Of a DNA stretch of 49,150 bases, positions 34,129 through 43,568 are shown piece after piece. Source of the stretch: an uncultured Alteromonadales bacterium. Lineage in GTDB: Bacteria; Pseudomonadota; Gammaproteobacteria; Pseudomonadales; Cellvibrionaceae. Position 1 is the stretch's first letter. Each line of letters opens with the position of its first letter. The notes below the pieces were generated by a model, which saw nothing but the letters and a program-made list of their open reading frames with translations, made no database searches and had not been told where the DNA came from. A program made the translations under genes and the position numbers. The stretch spans positions 1 through 49,150 of the forward strand of contig CALMJT010000060.1 of NCBI GenBank assembly GCA_937864365.1, in the 5' to 3' direction.

Positions 34129-35367
34129 TTAGATTTTAATAGCTGTATCCAGCGCAATTACACCAAAGTCATTTGTTCGGCCATCCGTGCCTTTGAAACG
34201 AATTTTTGCCTTGCCATTCATCCAGGACAAAGAATGCTCCGCAGAGTTTTCGTGATCAGTAAGCTCTTCGTGATAATGAAAATGTGACCGACCTGAAGAA
34301 CTGCGTTTTTTGATGCCGCCGTAGGCATTTGCCAGTGCCTGCCCGCCAACAAGAATTGCACGATCAACGGTGACTCCAGGTGTAACCTGGCTAACTGTTG
34401 CTTGCGCATCATTTAGGCTTACATCAACAGTGTCGCCAGGATTAAAGCGAATTGGTCGTTTAATTTTTTTAACCAAAATACCTTGCCACATTGCGCACTC
34501 GCCCATAAATACCGGGTGATTAAATCGACTTCTTCGCTGATGCGCCTCAGCAACAATGGCTCGCCATTCGTTTCCAGATGTCGATGTCCAAAAGTCGTTC
34601 CACTGGCGAGGTGTCACCCAAAGAACATGAAATGGGTCTTCTTCTGCCATTGGGTCTTTTTCAAACTTGATAGGCTGAAGTGGAAACGGCATTTCATCTA
34701 GAAATAACCGAAGTTTGTCAACATCGCCCAAGGTAAAAGTATCTGCGGAATCGATATTTTCAAGCGACGTGGCGTCACCACCAAACACGTGGCGGTCATA
34801 AGTTGGCGGTGTTAATTTGTTTACGGTAATTTCATCAAAATCCTGATCGTCAGCCAATGGGACGACCCACTCAGGGTCTGTGCTTGAGCCGCGAGCACCC
34901 GCCATGTGAACCAAACAAAGTTGATCTTCTAGCGCGTTGTAATAAGGATTTAGCAGACTTCTGGCTAAGTTTCTTAGATTGTGCATGGTTCGCTGCTGAC
35001 TCATTTTGCCGCCAGACTCAACGAGCGTTCGCCCCTGATCAATCTTGAGAGTAAAGCTTGAAAATTTTAACGCAGCACCTTTACCAGCAATTCGCCGGTC
35101 ACCCATTACTGGCTTTTGGCGCAATTGCTGAACAAGGTCAACTGTTACCTCGTCGCCGCCGCCACTACCTAGATCAGTAATTCGAATGACCGGCGCACCG
35201 TGATGGGTCTGCTTTCGATTTCCATCGGCTTTGTTCATATCGACAGATTTAGGCGCATCGCCCGTCATTGAGTTGGTAAAGCTATTTCTACGAACTGACT
35301 CAGTAAATAAGGCTGCGTTAAATAGTTTGATCGCTTGAGGCGATCCTGATTTGATTTGTGTTGTCAT
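34129..35367 (-). CDS. Major capsid protein, N4-gp56 type
   Basis: The 412-residue product matches the N4-gp56/DUF4043 capsid type: an N terminus IKLFNAALFTESVRRNSFTN, a middle with GGGDEVTVDLVQQLRQKPV and GGKMSQQRTMHNLRNLARS, the segment FHVLWVTPRQWNDFW, and a C-terminal part with ALANAYGGI. Length agrees with the family. The gene follows the scaffold-like gene by 37 bases and precedes the decoration-like gene, as expected in a head module. Confidence 0.88.
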   Translation of the reverse strand: MTTQIKSGSPQAIKLFNAALFTESVRRNSFTNSMTGDAPKSVDMNKADGNRKQTHHGAPVIRITDLGSGGGDEVTVDLVQQLRQKPVMGDRRIAGKGAALKFSSFTLKIDQGRTLVESGGKMSQQRTMHNLRNLARSLLNPYYNALEDQLCLVHMAGARGSSTDPEWVVPLADDQDFDEITVNKLTPPTYDRHVFGGDATSLENIDSADTFTLGDVDKLRLFLDEMPFPLQPIKFEKDPMAEEDPFHVLWVTPRQWNDFWTSTSGNEWRAIVAEAHQRRSRFNHPVFMGECAMWQGILVKKIKRPIRFNPGDTVDVSLNDAQATVSQVTPGVTVDRAILVGGQALANAYGGIKKRSSSGRSHFHYHEELTDHENSAEHSLSWMNGKAKIRFKGTDGRTNDFGVIALDTAIKI

Positions 35368-35403
35368 TGTTTGGCTCCAGATATACCGAAGCCAAGCGAA
35401 AAA

Positions 35404-36477
35404 TTAAAGGTTGCTAAGTAGCGCGTCTAAAGCCTCTGGTGACATGTTCTCAAGATGTGCAGCTAGCGCATCTTCAGACAATCCAGAAAGTCTTTCTTCG
35501 GTGCTTTTTTCCTGAGTTTCCGCTCGGCCAATATCGGTAAGTGATGTAGGCATAGCGTTTTGCTTGGAGGCGGATATTTTATTATTTGCAACACTTTTTA
35601 AGTCTGGCTTAATTTTGTCGCCAACAGGGTCATCAAATGATAACTTGGTTAATCTAACCGCTTCAGCAAAACGCACTTCAAAGGTTGCGTTTTTAAACTT
35701 AGGGTCAGCTTTTAGTTGGTCATCAAAATGAACCGCAGTTTCCCATCTTCCCGGATCGTTGGTGCGCCAATTTTTTAAATCTTCATTACCACTTATAGCG
35801 GTCTCTACTGCTGCTTGAAGGTTTTTTTGGCTACCCTCAGAATTATTCGCGCTAGAATTTTTTTCGATTTCAGCTTGAAATTTCTGATTCTGAGCGTAAA
35901 GCGCTTTAATGATTTCTCCAGCGGTGCCAATTTCATCAAGTTCACTTAGCATTTCTGGAGTAATTTCGATGTTTTCTGGAAGCTTCCCAGGCGAAATATT
36001 GTTGGCTTCTAGTTGCTTAATTAATAGCTCATTGGTTTTTTTGAGTAGATCGGCATTTTCGCCGACAGACTGAAGCTCTGCCAATTTGCTCTCAGCTTCT
36101 TGAAGCTTTTTTCTAGTTCCTTCTAGCACTGAAAATGGAATTGTGTGTTGGCCGTTTTTACTGGCAACCGGGGCTTTCACCTCGTTGTCATCAGCTCCGT
36201 TTTCGTCGCCGCCAGAATGATCGGCATTATCGCCTTCGCTCTCTGCATCATCGTCGGGATTAGTGTTTTGCTCTTCTTTGCCTGCGCCAGACGTTGCGCC
36301 ACTTTCGTCTTGTTCGGTTTCCGAAAAGTCTTCACTTGTCTGACTGGATGGATCAGCACTAAAAAGCTTTTCCAACAAGTCTGGGTCACTGCTATTTAGA
36401 ATGCTTTCTAAATCGTCTTCAGATAAATCTTCTGGCAATTTAATATCATCTAAATCATCTGAACTAAAATCTGACAT
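35404..36477 (-). CDS. Scaffold-like head protein
   Basis: The 357-residue protein is read from ATG 36477 with GGAG nine bases upstream. It is strongly acidic at the start (SDDLDDIKLPEDLSEDD and repeats of D/E/S), has a coiled coil near 130-175, and ends with a helical segment (ERLSGLSEDALAAHLENM). Acidic, helical proteins between portal and capsid genes act as scaffolds for capsid assembly. The composition and place fit this, although no sequence motif fixes it. Confidence 0.75.
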   Translation of the reverse strand: MSDFSSDDLDDIKLPEDLSEDDLESILNSSDPDLLEKLFSADPSSQTSEDFSETEQDESGATSGAGKEEQNTNPDDDAESEGDNADHSGGDENGADDNEVKAPVASKNGQHTIPFSVLEGTRKKLQEAESKLAELQSVGENADLLKKTNELLIKQLEANNISPGKLPENIEITPEMLSELDEIGTAGEIIKALYAQNQKFQAEIEKNSSANNSEGSQKNLQAAVETAISGNEDLKNWRTNDPGRWETAVHFDDQLKADPKFKNATFEVRFAEAVRLTKLSFDDPVGDKIKPDLKSVANNKISASKQNAMPTSLTDIGRAETQEKSTEERLSGLSEDALAAHLENMSPEALDALLSNL

Positions 36478-36570
36478 TAGTTTTTTCTCCAATTTATCGC
36501 ATTGATGCGGCTTTAAGTTTTTGGTTTTGGGTTTTGATTTTTACGTCAATACGACGAGGGTATAAAATTT

Positions 36571-38625
36571 TTAGAAGTTGGAAGGGCTTGAAAAGCTCAT
36601 CGATTGTATTTTTTTTGCAATTTCGGCAATTTGAATTTGAATTTTCTGAATTTCGGCGCTTGCCTTTTCTTCAGTTACAGAAATAGAGCTTTCTGTTTTT
36701 CTTGCTTCGGCGTCCATCTTTCTTGCTTCGGCTGCCAACTTATTTAGCCTGCCGACTACCTCTTCTTTTGCGAGGGCTTTGGCCTCTTGCTCTTCTTGAG
36801 ATTTCGCCTGCTGGGCGGCCAACTGCTCTTCGGTTAATTCGGCCTGGTCTACGCCAAATCCAGTCACCTGCCGAATACGCTTAATAAGCTCTTCCTTATT
36901 GGGAAGGTCGGTAGCTTCTATAATAATATCCAAGACCGCAGCCTGAACATTTGGCGGCAGCTGGCCGACTATATTTGTTAACTGCTGCGCTATCTGCGCC
37001 CGGTAGCCAGGAGTAGATGATATTTCCGCTAAAGCAACTTGGTATTTTATATTTTTTACATCGTTAATAGAGGATTTGTCGCCACTTTCAAAATTGTTTA
37101 AGAAGATTACTTTTGATGGCTTAATGTTTTTCCCGTCAACCTTAACTCTCACATTTTTTTGGTAAGATAAGCTGTGAACAAGATTTGCAACCATTAGCTC
37201 GCCGACTCTTGTTTTGCCATATCTAAAATTATCATTTAATTCAGCTAACGTTGTACTGCCTTGCTCAACAAGGGAATTAATAGCCACTCCAGATGTTGCG
37301 GCTCCCTCTTGTCCTAGAAACGAAGAATAAATACCAGCAACATCTTGTATTATTTTTTGCGCTTCCTGCATGACCTGAAATTGTTGCGATGCGATACCAA
37401 AGTCAGTTTCAACTCTAAATGCGTTCGCGTCTCGGTTTCTTCTTGCTGGATTTAAATTAATTACTCCATCCGGCCGATGCAGCTCATCAAGCATGTCTGC
37501 TTCCGACATATTTTCTAAAGCATCTTCATCTTTAATGACACGCTTGCTATTTAAGAGGTTGGTAAGCTTGCTTCTTCTGTGGTTGATTTCGTCTTGAGCG
37601 GAAAACATTCGCCTAATTAGGCCGTATGGCACATCCGTCTTATCCTCTCTAAATCCCCAAAAAGGAACGTATGGAAAATAATTGTGCGGCTGAGGGCTTG
37701 GAACATCTATTAGTCTATGAGGCCCAATAAAGTAGGCCAGTCTCATTTTCGGGACAGGAGTGTTAAATATATTAACCCTTCCAGATGAAATTAAAGCGAT
37801 GTGAAGGCTGTTGGTCTCATCCACTTCAACAATTCTATTGTCGGGCGTCAAAATTACAGGAGTATTTTTAAAAACCCGATAATAAATTTCATAAATTAAC
37901 GCTCTTTCTCTTTCCGAATCATACCACTCACCAGTGTCATATTTAAATTCGGAATAATCGTGATAAGCGCCAAGAAGATGATGGCTTTTAGTGAGCTCTA
38001 CCTCTACATCAAAGTTACTCCATGCCTTCGAGGCATATTTAATAAGCTCTTCATGCTGAGGGAAGTACAAAATTGCCTCATCAACATCAATCCATCGCCT
38101 TCTTAATAGCCATCTTGCATCGGATAAATCAGGCTTGGCGTGCCAGTCCCAAAATATTTCCCGCCTGTGTACGGTATCAACTCTAAATTCGTAATCGAAT
38201 GGGTTGGTCGTTCTATTTACCTCGACCCATGCAACTCCGCACTTTACTTGATTCGCGTAAGCGTCTGATATTGATCTTGATGATCTAGACAGGCGCTGCA
38301 TTTCATTAAACTTTTCATTAAGGCCATCGACTAGCTCAACAGAGCTATCATCATCAGCCTTGAGAATTAAGTCTGTTCTTGTTTTTGCTTCAGCACCAAG
38401 AACTCCATCAATAGCCGGTGCAATTAAATTTTGTGTGATTATGGGCTGACCGGTTTCGATCATAACTTTAAATATATCGCTGTCGAGCTGGTTACAGTCA
38501 TAATATGCACAAGCCCTGTCTGCCTCTGTGCGCCACTCAGGCTGCGCATTTATGTCATCCAAGAATGACTCAAGCTTGCGAGTAGACATTCCGGGATTTT
38601 TGGCAAAATCATCACCACCAAACAT
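36571..38625 (-). CDS. Portal protein, P22 type
   Basis: The 684-residue product has the marks of the P22-like portal group: an N-terminal EWRTEADRACAYYDCNQL with the following GQPIITQNLIAPAIDGVLG, then WVEVNRTTNPFDYEFRVD, FWDWHAKPDLSDARWLLRRR, and YVPFWGFREDKTDVPYGLIR in the middle. It ends in a long helical, coiled tail. The portal forms the twelve-fold ring for DNA entry and exit. It starts 2 bases after the large terminase, in normal order. Confidence 0.9.
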   Translation of the reverse strand: MFGGDDFAKNPGMSTRKLESFLDDINAQPEWRTEADRACAYYDCNQLDSDIFKVMIETGQPIITQNLIAPAIDGVLGAEAKTRTDLILKADDDSSVELVDGLNEKFNEMQRLSRSSRSISDAYANQVKCGVAWVEVNRTTNPFDYEFRVDTVHRREIFWDWHAKPDLSDARWLLRRRWIDVDEAILYFPQHEELIKYASKAWSNFDVEVELTKSHHLLGAYHDYSEFKYDTGEWYDSERERALIYEIYYRVFKNTPVILTPDNRIVEVDETNSLHIALISSGRVNIFNTPVPKMRLAYFIGPHRLIDVPSPQPHNYFPYVPFWGFREDKTDVPYGLIRRMFSAQDEINHRRSKLTNLLNSKRVIKDEDALENMSEADMLDELHRPDGVINLNPARRNRDANAFRVETDFGIASQQFQVMQEAQKIIQDVAGIYSSFLGQEGAATSGVAINSLVEQGSTTLAELNDNFRYGKTRVGELMVANLVHSLSYQKNVRVKVDGKNIKPSKVIFLNNFESGDKSSINDVKNIKYQVALAEISSTPGYRAQIAQQLTNIVGQLPPNVQAAVLDIIIEATDLPNKEELIKRIRQVTGFGVDQAELTEEQLAAQQAKSQEEQEAKALAKEEVVGRLNKLAAEARKMDAEARKTESSISVTEEKASAEIQKIQIQIAEIAKKIQSMSFSSPSNF

Positions 38626-38627
38626 TA

Positions 38628-39344
38628 TTAATTATTTCTCCAACTTCTCGGTGAGCGCTCAGCCTTTTTAAACGGCTTGGTCTTGGCAAGTTCCAGGCCG
38701 GACATTACTAAATATCTTGTGGCATCCATTGCGTGATCATTGCTTTTTTTTACCTTTCCGTTCTTATCCCTTTGGTAAACTCTGTATTCGGTAAACCAAT
38801 CCGTAAGAATTGAAAAAACCTTTAGCCGCCCTGTTGATAGGCGCTCCAAAACCGCATATAACCCAGACTCAACTGAATTTATTGCCGGGTTAATATCAAT
38901 GCCAAGGTCTAAATAAATATCAATAAGAGCTTCGCCATCTTTTTGAGAGCGGCCTCTTGACGCTGGATCAATTGCCCCTGGTATCCATTCGCCTCTCGCT
39001 CTAATTGCTGCGGCGTGAACACTCGGCTCTGCATGCCCCCTATAGTGCATTGATGTTAAATATAAAATATCACTGTCCGGGTCGATGGCTCCAAATACCG
39101 CAGCGGTTTTATTCCACCCCACATCAAGCCCAAAAGCCTTTTTGAAATAATCTGGGATTTCGAACGGGTCGCACTTAATTTCATCCTCTGGGACTGGGTA
39201 AATTGCACCAGCACCAAGACTTGGGATACCTTTTGACCTGGCACTTCTTTGGTGTGCAGGCAGCGAACTCATTAAGTTTTCTTTGTCTTCTTCGCTTAAA
39301 TGGGGAACGTCATCCCACCCAGCCATTATCACCGATCGGCTCAA
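38628..39344 (-). CDS. Large terminase, C-terminal nuclease part (separate frame)
   Basis: The 238-codon frame encodes the nuclease half of a large terminase: GWDDVPHLSEEDKENL, the typical QRSARSKGIPSLGAGAIYPV, then an RNase H-like nuclease starting with AFGLDVGWNKTAAVFG (first catalytic Asp near residue 74) and ending with HAMDATRYL near 204-212. It lies in the -1 frame relative to the ATPase half, whose stop it overlaps as TTGA. A TTG at 39344 or an ATG at 39326 could start it, neither with a good ribosome binding site. The frame is open upstream of the TTG (reading IGGFSL before it), as if it once continued the ATPase frame. The split may be a mutation, a frameshift signal, or an error in the sequence. 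Confidence 0.85.
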   Translation of the reverse strand: MSRSVIMAGWDDVPHLSEEDKENLMSSLPAHQRSARSKGIPSLGAGAIYPVPEDEIKCDPFEIPDYFKKAFGLDVGWNKTAAVFGAIDPDSDILYLTSMHYRGHAEPSVHAAAIRARGEWIPGAIDPASRGRSQKDGEALIDIYLDLGIDINPAINSVESGLYAVLERLSTGRLKVFSILTDWFTEYRVYQRDKNGKVKKSNDHAMDATRYLVMSGLELAKTKPFKKAERSPRSWRNN

Positions 39345-40033
39345 ACTAAATCCGCCGATTCTAAGAAGCTGGTGACCAACTCGGTCATTCCATTTAGCGG
39401 TGTAAATGTCATAACCAATAAACCTCTTGTTGTCATGGTCCTTGTTAAGCCTTCTGTATAAACATCTTCTGGAACCTCTTCGTCAAACCACACAAAGTCA
39501 GCTTCAAAACCTTGAAATATTTTTCGCCCCTGATCATAAGATCGAAGCATTAGCTTGGAAGTCCCGCCAGAAATGTGTTTGACTCTGATCTCTTCAAGCG
39601 CTCTAGGCACGCCGATTTTTTTTTCTGTGCCAGCAATCTTATCTTTTGGAATTAACCCCGATCCCTGATCCTCGTAATCCCCAAGAAGTTTTTCTTGAAT
39701 AATGTCACGGGTTGATGCCACTGTATCACCTGCGGCTAAGGCGACAATCGGCCTGTCCCACCAGTGACCCTCCCACCAATCAGGATAGATGCCTGTTAAG
39801 TGATAAACTAACTCGCATCCTCCAGCCATGGTTTTTCCCACGCGGTTTCCGGCCATAAAAAGCCGCTCTTTACTGGAAGCGCCATTTTCAAAAAATTGTA
39901 AATGCTTTTTGTATAATTCCCTTCTTAGCGGGCCAGAGTCGGGAAAATATTTATCAATTTGGTTGTAATGTATGCGCCGATAATGCTCCTCTAAAAGCTC
40001 CGCATACTCAATGAGTGACTGTGTTGATTCCAA
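39341..40033 (-). CDS. Large terminase, N-terminal ATPase part
   Basis: The 230-codon frame carries the packaging ATPase: Walker A AGNRVGKT at residues 61-68, a Walker B-like FVWFDEE near 180-186, and the coupling motif TFTP near 209-212, then NGMTELVTSF. The normal single protein continues straight into the nuclease half, but here a stop occurs 10 codons later. The gene begins at a TTG inside the end of the small terminase gene, overlapping it by 26 bases. An ATPase without its attached nuclease is unlikely to package DNA unless the two products associate. Confidence 0.87.
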   Translation of the reverse strand: MESTQSLIEYAELLEEHYRRIHYNQIDKYFPDSGPLRRELYKKHLQFFENGASSKERLFMAGNRVGKTMAGGCELVYHLTGIYPDWWEGHWWDRPIVALAAGDTVASTRDIIQEKLLGDYEDQGSGLIPKDKIAGTEKKIGVPRALEEIRVKHISGGTSKLMLRSYDQGRKIFQGFEADFVWFDEEVPEDVYTEGLTRTMTTRGLLVMTFTPLNGMTELVTSFLESADLV

Positions 40034-40634
40034 TTTCTTTTTGAAGTCTTTCGATGCGCTCTTTTAATTCATCATCACTTAGACTTTCGTACTTATGAGT
40101 TACTTTTGTTTCATTAATAGAGCTATATGCACCTATATCTACGTGCTCGCCCAAGTTTTTAAGATTCTTTAGCTTGTCTACAAATTTTATTTTCTTTAGA
40201 ACTCCCACCGGTATGCGCCCATCTTCTTTTGAGGACTCCAATATCTCGGCTATTTCATACGCAGTTATGTATTGTCGAAATAAGGGGGGCCATTCTTTTA
40301 AGGGTTTTACCGTTCCGTCGTCATTTAATATTTCAATAAAATCCATTTGATCTATTTGATAATGCCGCTCAAGAACATACGCCTTATTTATAGCGGCTCG
40401 CTCAACCGCCTCCTGAGTGACCTGACCAGACAAGGCTTTAATTCGAGATTGAATTTCAGGCTTTTTTTCCAGCTCATGAGCTTTGTTGCTTATTGTTCTA
40501 ACGCTCATCCCCTTGCAGTCGTATGATCGTTTATAACACTCGGAAAGTGTTAGCTCATAATTAAACGCCCTTAATTGACAGTATCTTTCCTGTTTGTCAG
40601 TAAGTCCGGTTTCATCACTTTTCTTTCTTGTCAT
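40008..40634 (-). CDS. Small terminase subunit
   Basis: The 208-residue protein has an N-terminal HTH-like region of the Terminase_2 kind (LTDKQERYCQLRAFNYELTL, then MSVRTISNKAHELEKKPEIQ), a middle helical part (YVLERHYQIDQMDFIEILND) and a basic, helical C terminus (DDELKERIERLQKEI). It recognises the packaging site and stimulates the large subunit. It overlaps the large terminase and shares one base with the spike-like gene upstream. Confidence 0.85.
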   Translation of the reverse strand: MTRKKSDETGLTDKQERYCQLRAFNYELTLSECYKRSYDCKGMSVRTISNKAHELEKKPEIQSRIKALSGQVTQEAVERAAINKAYVLERHYQIDQMDFIEILNDDGTVKPLKEWPPLFRQYITAYEIAEILESSKEDGRIPVGVLKKIKFVDKLKNLKNLGEHVDIGAYSSINETKVTHKYESLSDDELKERIERLQKEIGINTVTH

Positions 40635-43180
40635 TAAGAGCTTCGCAGTATAAAAGACAGTTCTGATTCGTCAGGGTGAACAACAACCTGTCCGTCTTCG
40701 TGCGCGCTATCGAAAACAACAAAGATTAGCGCTTCCCCAGAAATAGTTTGTGCGGTCTCCGCTGGTAACTTAAATTCAACGACAGGCGTTTGGCGGCCAT
40801 TTCGATCTAAAATTAATTTTGCCGTTACGGCTTCCGAATTAACCACGGTATCAACAACCAAGGTTCCATCTGCTCTTTTTAATTGGAATCTCGTGGCTGA
40901 TCTAAAATCAATTACCTTGTTGCTGGAGTCGATAAACTCAATATAAACCGGGTTGTTTCTGGTCGGGTTTATATAAGAAACATTATCGCCTGATAGCGGA
41001 TTTACCACTACGGCTGAAGAATATAAATCCGGCACACCTCTTGAATTTTCGTTGCTATAGATTTCTACGTTTAAAATTTCGGTCACTTCACCATTAACAC
41101 CGTCGTCAGCAAAAATGGTGATCTGATCTGAGGTGGTAACCTCGGCGTCGTATGGGTCTAATATTAAGTTCCAGCGAGGGCCATCTATATTTACAAGCTG
41201 TCCACGGCTGGCCTCTGGGACGCCATTAAAGTCGCGAATGGTAACCGGGTGCGCTAATGACATGCCGCTCTCAACGCGAGCGGGAAGTACGCTAATTTTT
41301 GGCGTAGGCACTCTTGTTACATTAATTAACTGAGCTAAAGGCTCTGCATCATCGAGCGTTAATGTAACCCTTATTTGCGTGCTCGAAATTACAAAAACTT
41401 CCAAACCGGTTGCATTTGAAGAGGCTAAAAACGTAGTTAACTGAGGGCTTTGATTTGTTAATTCTGCGTCCTCGCCTACTGAGATTGTAGGTGTGACGCC
41501 ATCTTCAAACGGGCTAACAATACTATTTTCAAAAATATTATTGACTCTAACCAAAACGTCTTTGGTCTTGGTTTCATATGTGTTTGAAGCTGAAATGGTT
41601 AGTCTAATCTGTTGGTGTTGCTCGAAATCGATAGCTGGAATGGATACAAAATATTCTGTTTTTACTTCTCCAGAACTAACCAAAAACTCAAGCTCTTCTG
41701 GAAGAATTTGTTCGAGCGTGTCCGCATCAATCGCAGTAATTACAATTGAATCAATGTCCGTATTTGCAATATCAACAGCGTACGACGACGCTAAATTTTC
41801 AGTGACATTGATTGATGAGCTACCGCCAAATGTAATTGTTCTGTCGGCAATTAATGTCGCAGAGCTAAAGTAGCCGCCTCGCGTGTTATTTGGCCCCGGC
41901 GTAAAAGAAATTCTTACGGAGCCGGTTTCGTCTAAAGTTACGTTTCCAGCTGCTATTCTTGGCGGAACTGCTGTTGAGTTAATTGAAAATGCAACTGGGT
42001 TGCCGAGGCCTTGTAGTGTGAAATTTGTTAGGCGAACATCATCATCTGGGTTGGTTGGCGAAATATCCCGCGCAGAAGCAATTTGATACTTAACTGTTTC
42101 GTTGGCGAATCGCGGCCCCAAGGTCATTAGCACCTCACCGGTAACGCCAACCGCGACGTTGGCCTGACCGGTGCCAGCTGCATAGTGTGTCGCCACTGTC
42201 GGATGGTAATTGTATGCTCTCGGGTAGGTGCTAATAGCGGATTCTTGTGGGACGCCGGTATTTGATGCTGACGTGAAGCCACTTATCGACACCTGGCTTC
42301 CAGCAATTGAATTACCTTCGATGTCCCTTAGTGGAGAAATTGTACCTAAAGGTCCAACCGAACGATTTGAATTATGAAGAACAGAAGTCTGTGAAGTCCC
42401 AGTAGAAACTGTATATGTTACAACTTCTTGGGAGATTTTATCGCTGGCATTAAAATAGCTGGTATTGCTTCTGATTTCGTTAATTTTTGAAACAATGTAG
42501 TTTAAGATTCCCCTGCCGCCAGCTCTAGTGCCGTGGATACCATCGAAATCAGGATCGCCAAAATTGCCTTCAAAATAAATGCCTTCTTGATGCAATCGCA
42601 ATGACTCTGCGTGAGTATCAATTATTGGATTTTCGTTTTCATCGAAGGCGTGAGGCGCCAATCTTAAATCGATAGGTTTTAAAAGCTGATCATAAACGAC
42701 GCTTGCCCTATCCTGCCTTGTAAGAGCGAGGATATCTGAGTCGGCGGTATACATTCTAAAGGTCGGCGGCATCGGCCAAACAGTAACGCGGCCTGAATTT
42801 ATTAATCTTGTTAGCACTGCTTCATGCGCTGCGGCTACACCGTCACGCTGTTCTTGAGTCCAATTTTCAAAATCTCCAAATGCGGAAATATTATTACCAT
42901 CGCCATGAATTAACGCATTATATATAAGCTCAGAGCCATTAGTTTGAGCTAAAAATTCGGTAACCTGAGTTGCTATTACTGCGCCATTGTCGCCAGCCTC
43001 GCGGTAAACACGTGACCCCGAAACCGCCTTTGTGTTGATTCCAACGTTGGAGTTAATGCCAGTTTGAAAAATAGTAAAAGCTTCGTCACCCACAAAGGTG
43101 TTATTGCTATCATCATCCGCTTGCGTAAACTGAAAAAAGTTAGAAGCGCCAAAGAAAACAAGCGATAAATATTCGTTCAT
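40634..43180 (-). CDS. SGNH-hydrolase domain spike-like protein
   Basis: The 848-residue protein starts directly with an SGNH (GDSL-like) esterase domain: block I FFGASNFFQF with Ser13, block III HGDGNN with its Asn near 96, and block V DGIHGT with Asp213 and His216. The remaining 600 residues are beta-rich, with Ig-like repeat character (PTISVGEDAELT and similar) and no signal peptide. This mix suits a tail spike or fibre that removes acetyl or other ester groups from a surface polysaccharide during adsorption. Its position upstream of the terminase, away from the fibre gene, is unusual. An alternative is a late-expressed lysis-helper esterase. Confidence 0.72.
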   Translation of the reverse strand: MNEYLSLVFFGASNFFQFTQADDDSNNTFVGDEAFTIFQTGINSNVGINTKAVSGSRVYREAGDNGAVIATQVTEFLAQTNGSELIYNALIHGDGNNISAFGDFENWTQEQRDGVAAAHEAVLTRLINSGRVTVWPMPPTFRMYTADSDILALTRQDRASVVYDQLLKPIDLRLAPHAFDENENPIIDTHAESLRLHQEGIYFEGNFGDPDFDGIHGTRAGGRGILNYIVSKINEIRSNTSYFNASDKISQEVVTYTVSTGTSQTSVLHNSNRSVGPLGTISPLRDIEGNSIAGSQVSISGFTSASNTGVPQESAISTYPRAYNYHPTVATHYAAGTGQANVAVGVTGEVLMTLGPRFANETVKYQIASARDISPTNPDDDVRLTNFTLQGLGNPVAFSINSTAVPPRIAAGNVTLDETGSVRISFTPGPNNTRGGYFSSATLIADRTITFGGSSSINVTENLASSYAVDIANTDIDSIVITAIDADTLEQILPEELEFLVSSGEVKTEYFVSIPAIDFEQHQQIRLTISASNTYETKTKDVLVRVNNIFENSIVSPFEDGVTPTISVGEDAELTNQSPQLTTFLASSNATGLEVFVISSTQIRVTLTLDDAEPLAQLINVTRVPTPKISVLPARVESGMSLAHPVTIRDFNGVPEASRGQLVNIDGPRWNLILDPYDAEVTTSDQITIFADDGVNGEVTEILNVEIYSNENSRGVPDLYSSAVVVNPLSGDNVSYINPTRNNPVYIEFIDSSNKVIDFRSATRFQLKRADGTLVVDTVVNSEAVTAKLILDRNGRQTPVVEFKLPAETAQTISGEALIFVVFDSAHEDGQVVVHPDESELSFILRSS

Positions 43181-43238
43181 TGAAAAGTCTATTTTGCGGA
43201 AGGTTGAAGGGTGTGCGTACTGCGGAGTTGATTATTGA

Positions 43239-43568
43239 TTAAGTATGGTCTTCATACTCTTGAGGTTGAGAACTTTGCTTTATTTCAATTTCTAACTTTT
43301 TGGCTTTAAGCTCGTTAAGTTTTCGAGCTGAAGTGTGGGTTCTATACTGATTAATGCCAGCGATGGTTGACCAGAATATGCCAATCATTATGGCTAATTC
43401 ATTTAAATGTTCGAAAGCAAATCCAGACACGCAGGTAAAAATACCTATTGCACAAGTGATGATGGTTTGAATTGGGGTGAGAGCCATGGAGTTTGGATCG
43501 CTCACATCGCTAGGCTTTATCGAAGATAATCCAAGCAAGCCTAGAAATATTACCAAGTCTTTAGGCAT
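43239..43568 (-). CDS. Holin-like small membrane protein
   Basis: The 109-residue product has an N-terminal hydrophobic stretch (LVIFLGLLGL), two further membrane segments at about 32-50 (IQTIITCAIGIFTCVSGFAF) and 55-72 (LNELAIMIGIFWSTIAGI), and a charged, basic C-terminal tail, a standard holin layout. It follows the endolysin gene with an 8-base overlap. With a 3TM holin upstream of the endolysin, this could be the second holin, an antiholin or a spanin substitute. Confidence 0.7.
   Translation of the reverse strand: MPKDLVIFLGLLGLSSIKPSDVSDPNSMALTPIQTIITCAIGIFTCVSGFAFEHLNELAIMIGIFWSTIAGINQYRTHTSARKLNELKAKKLEIEIKQSSQPQEYEDHT

Noticed and set aside
39335-39375. Programmed -1 frameshift signal at the terminase break
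   Set aside because: The bases there do not form an X XXY YYZ heptamer in the ATPase frame and I see no strong downstream stem, so I leave the cause open.
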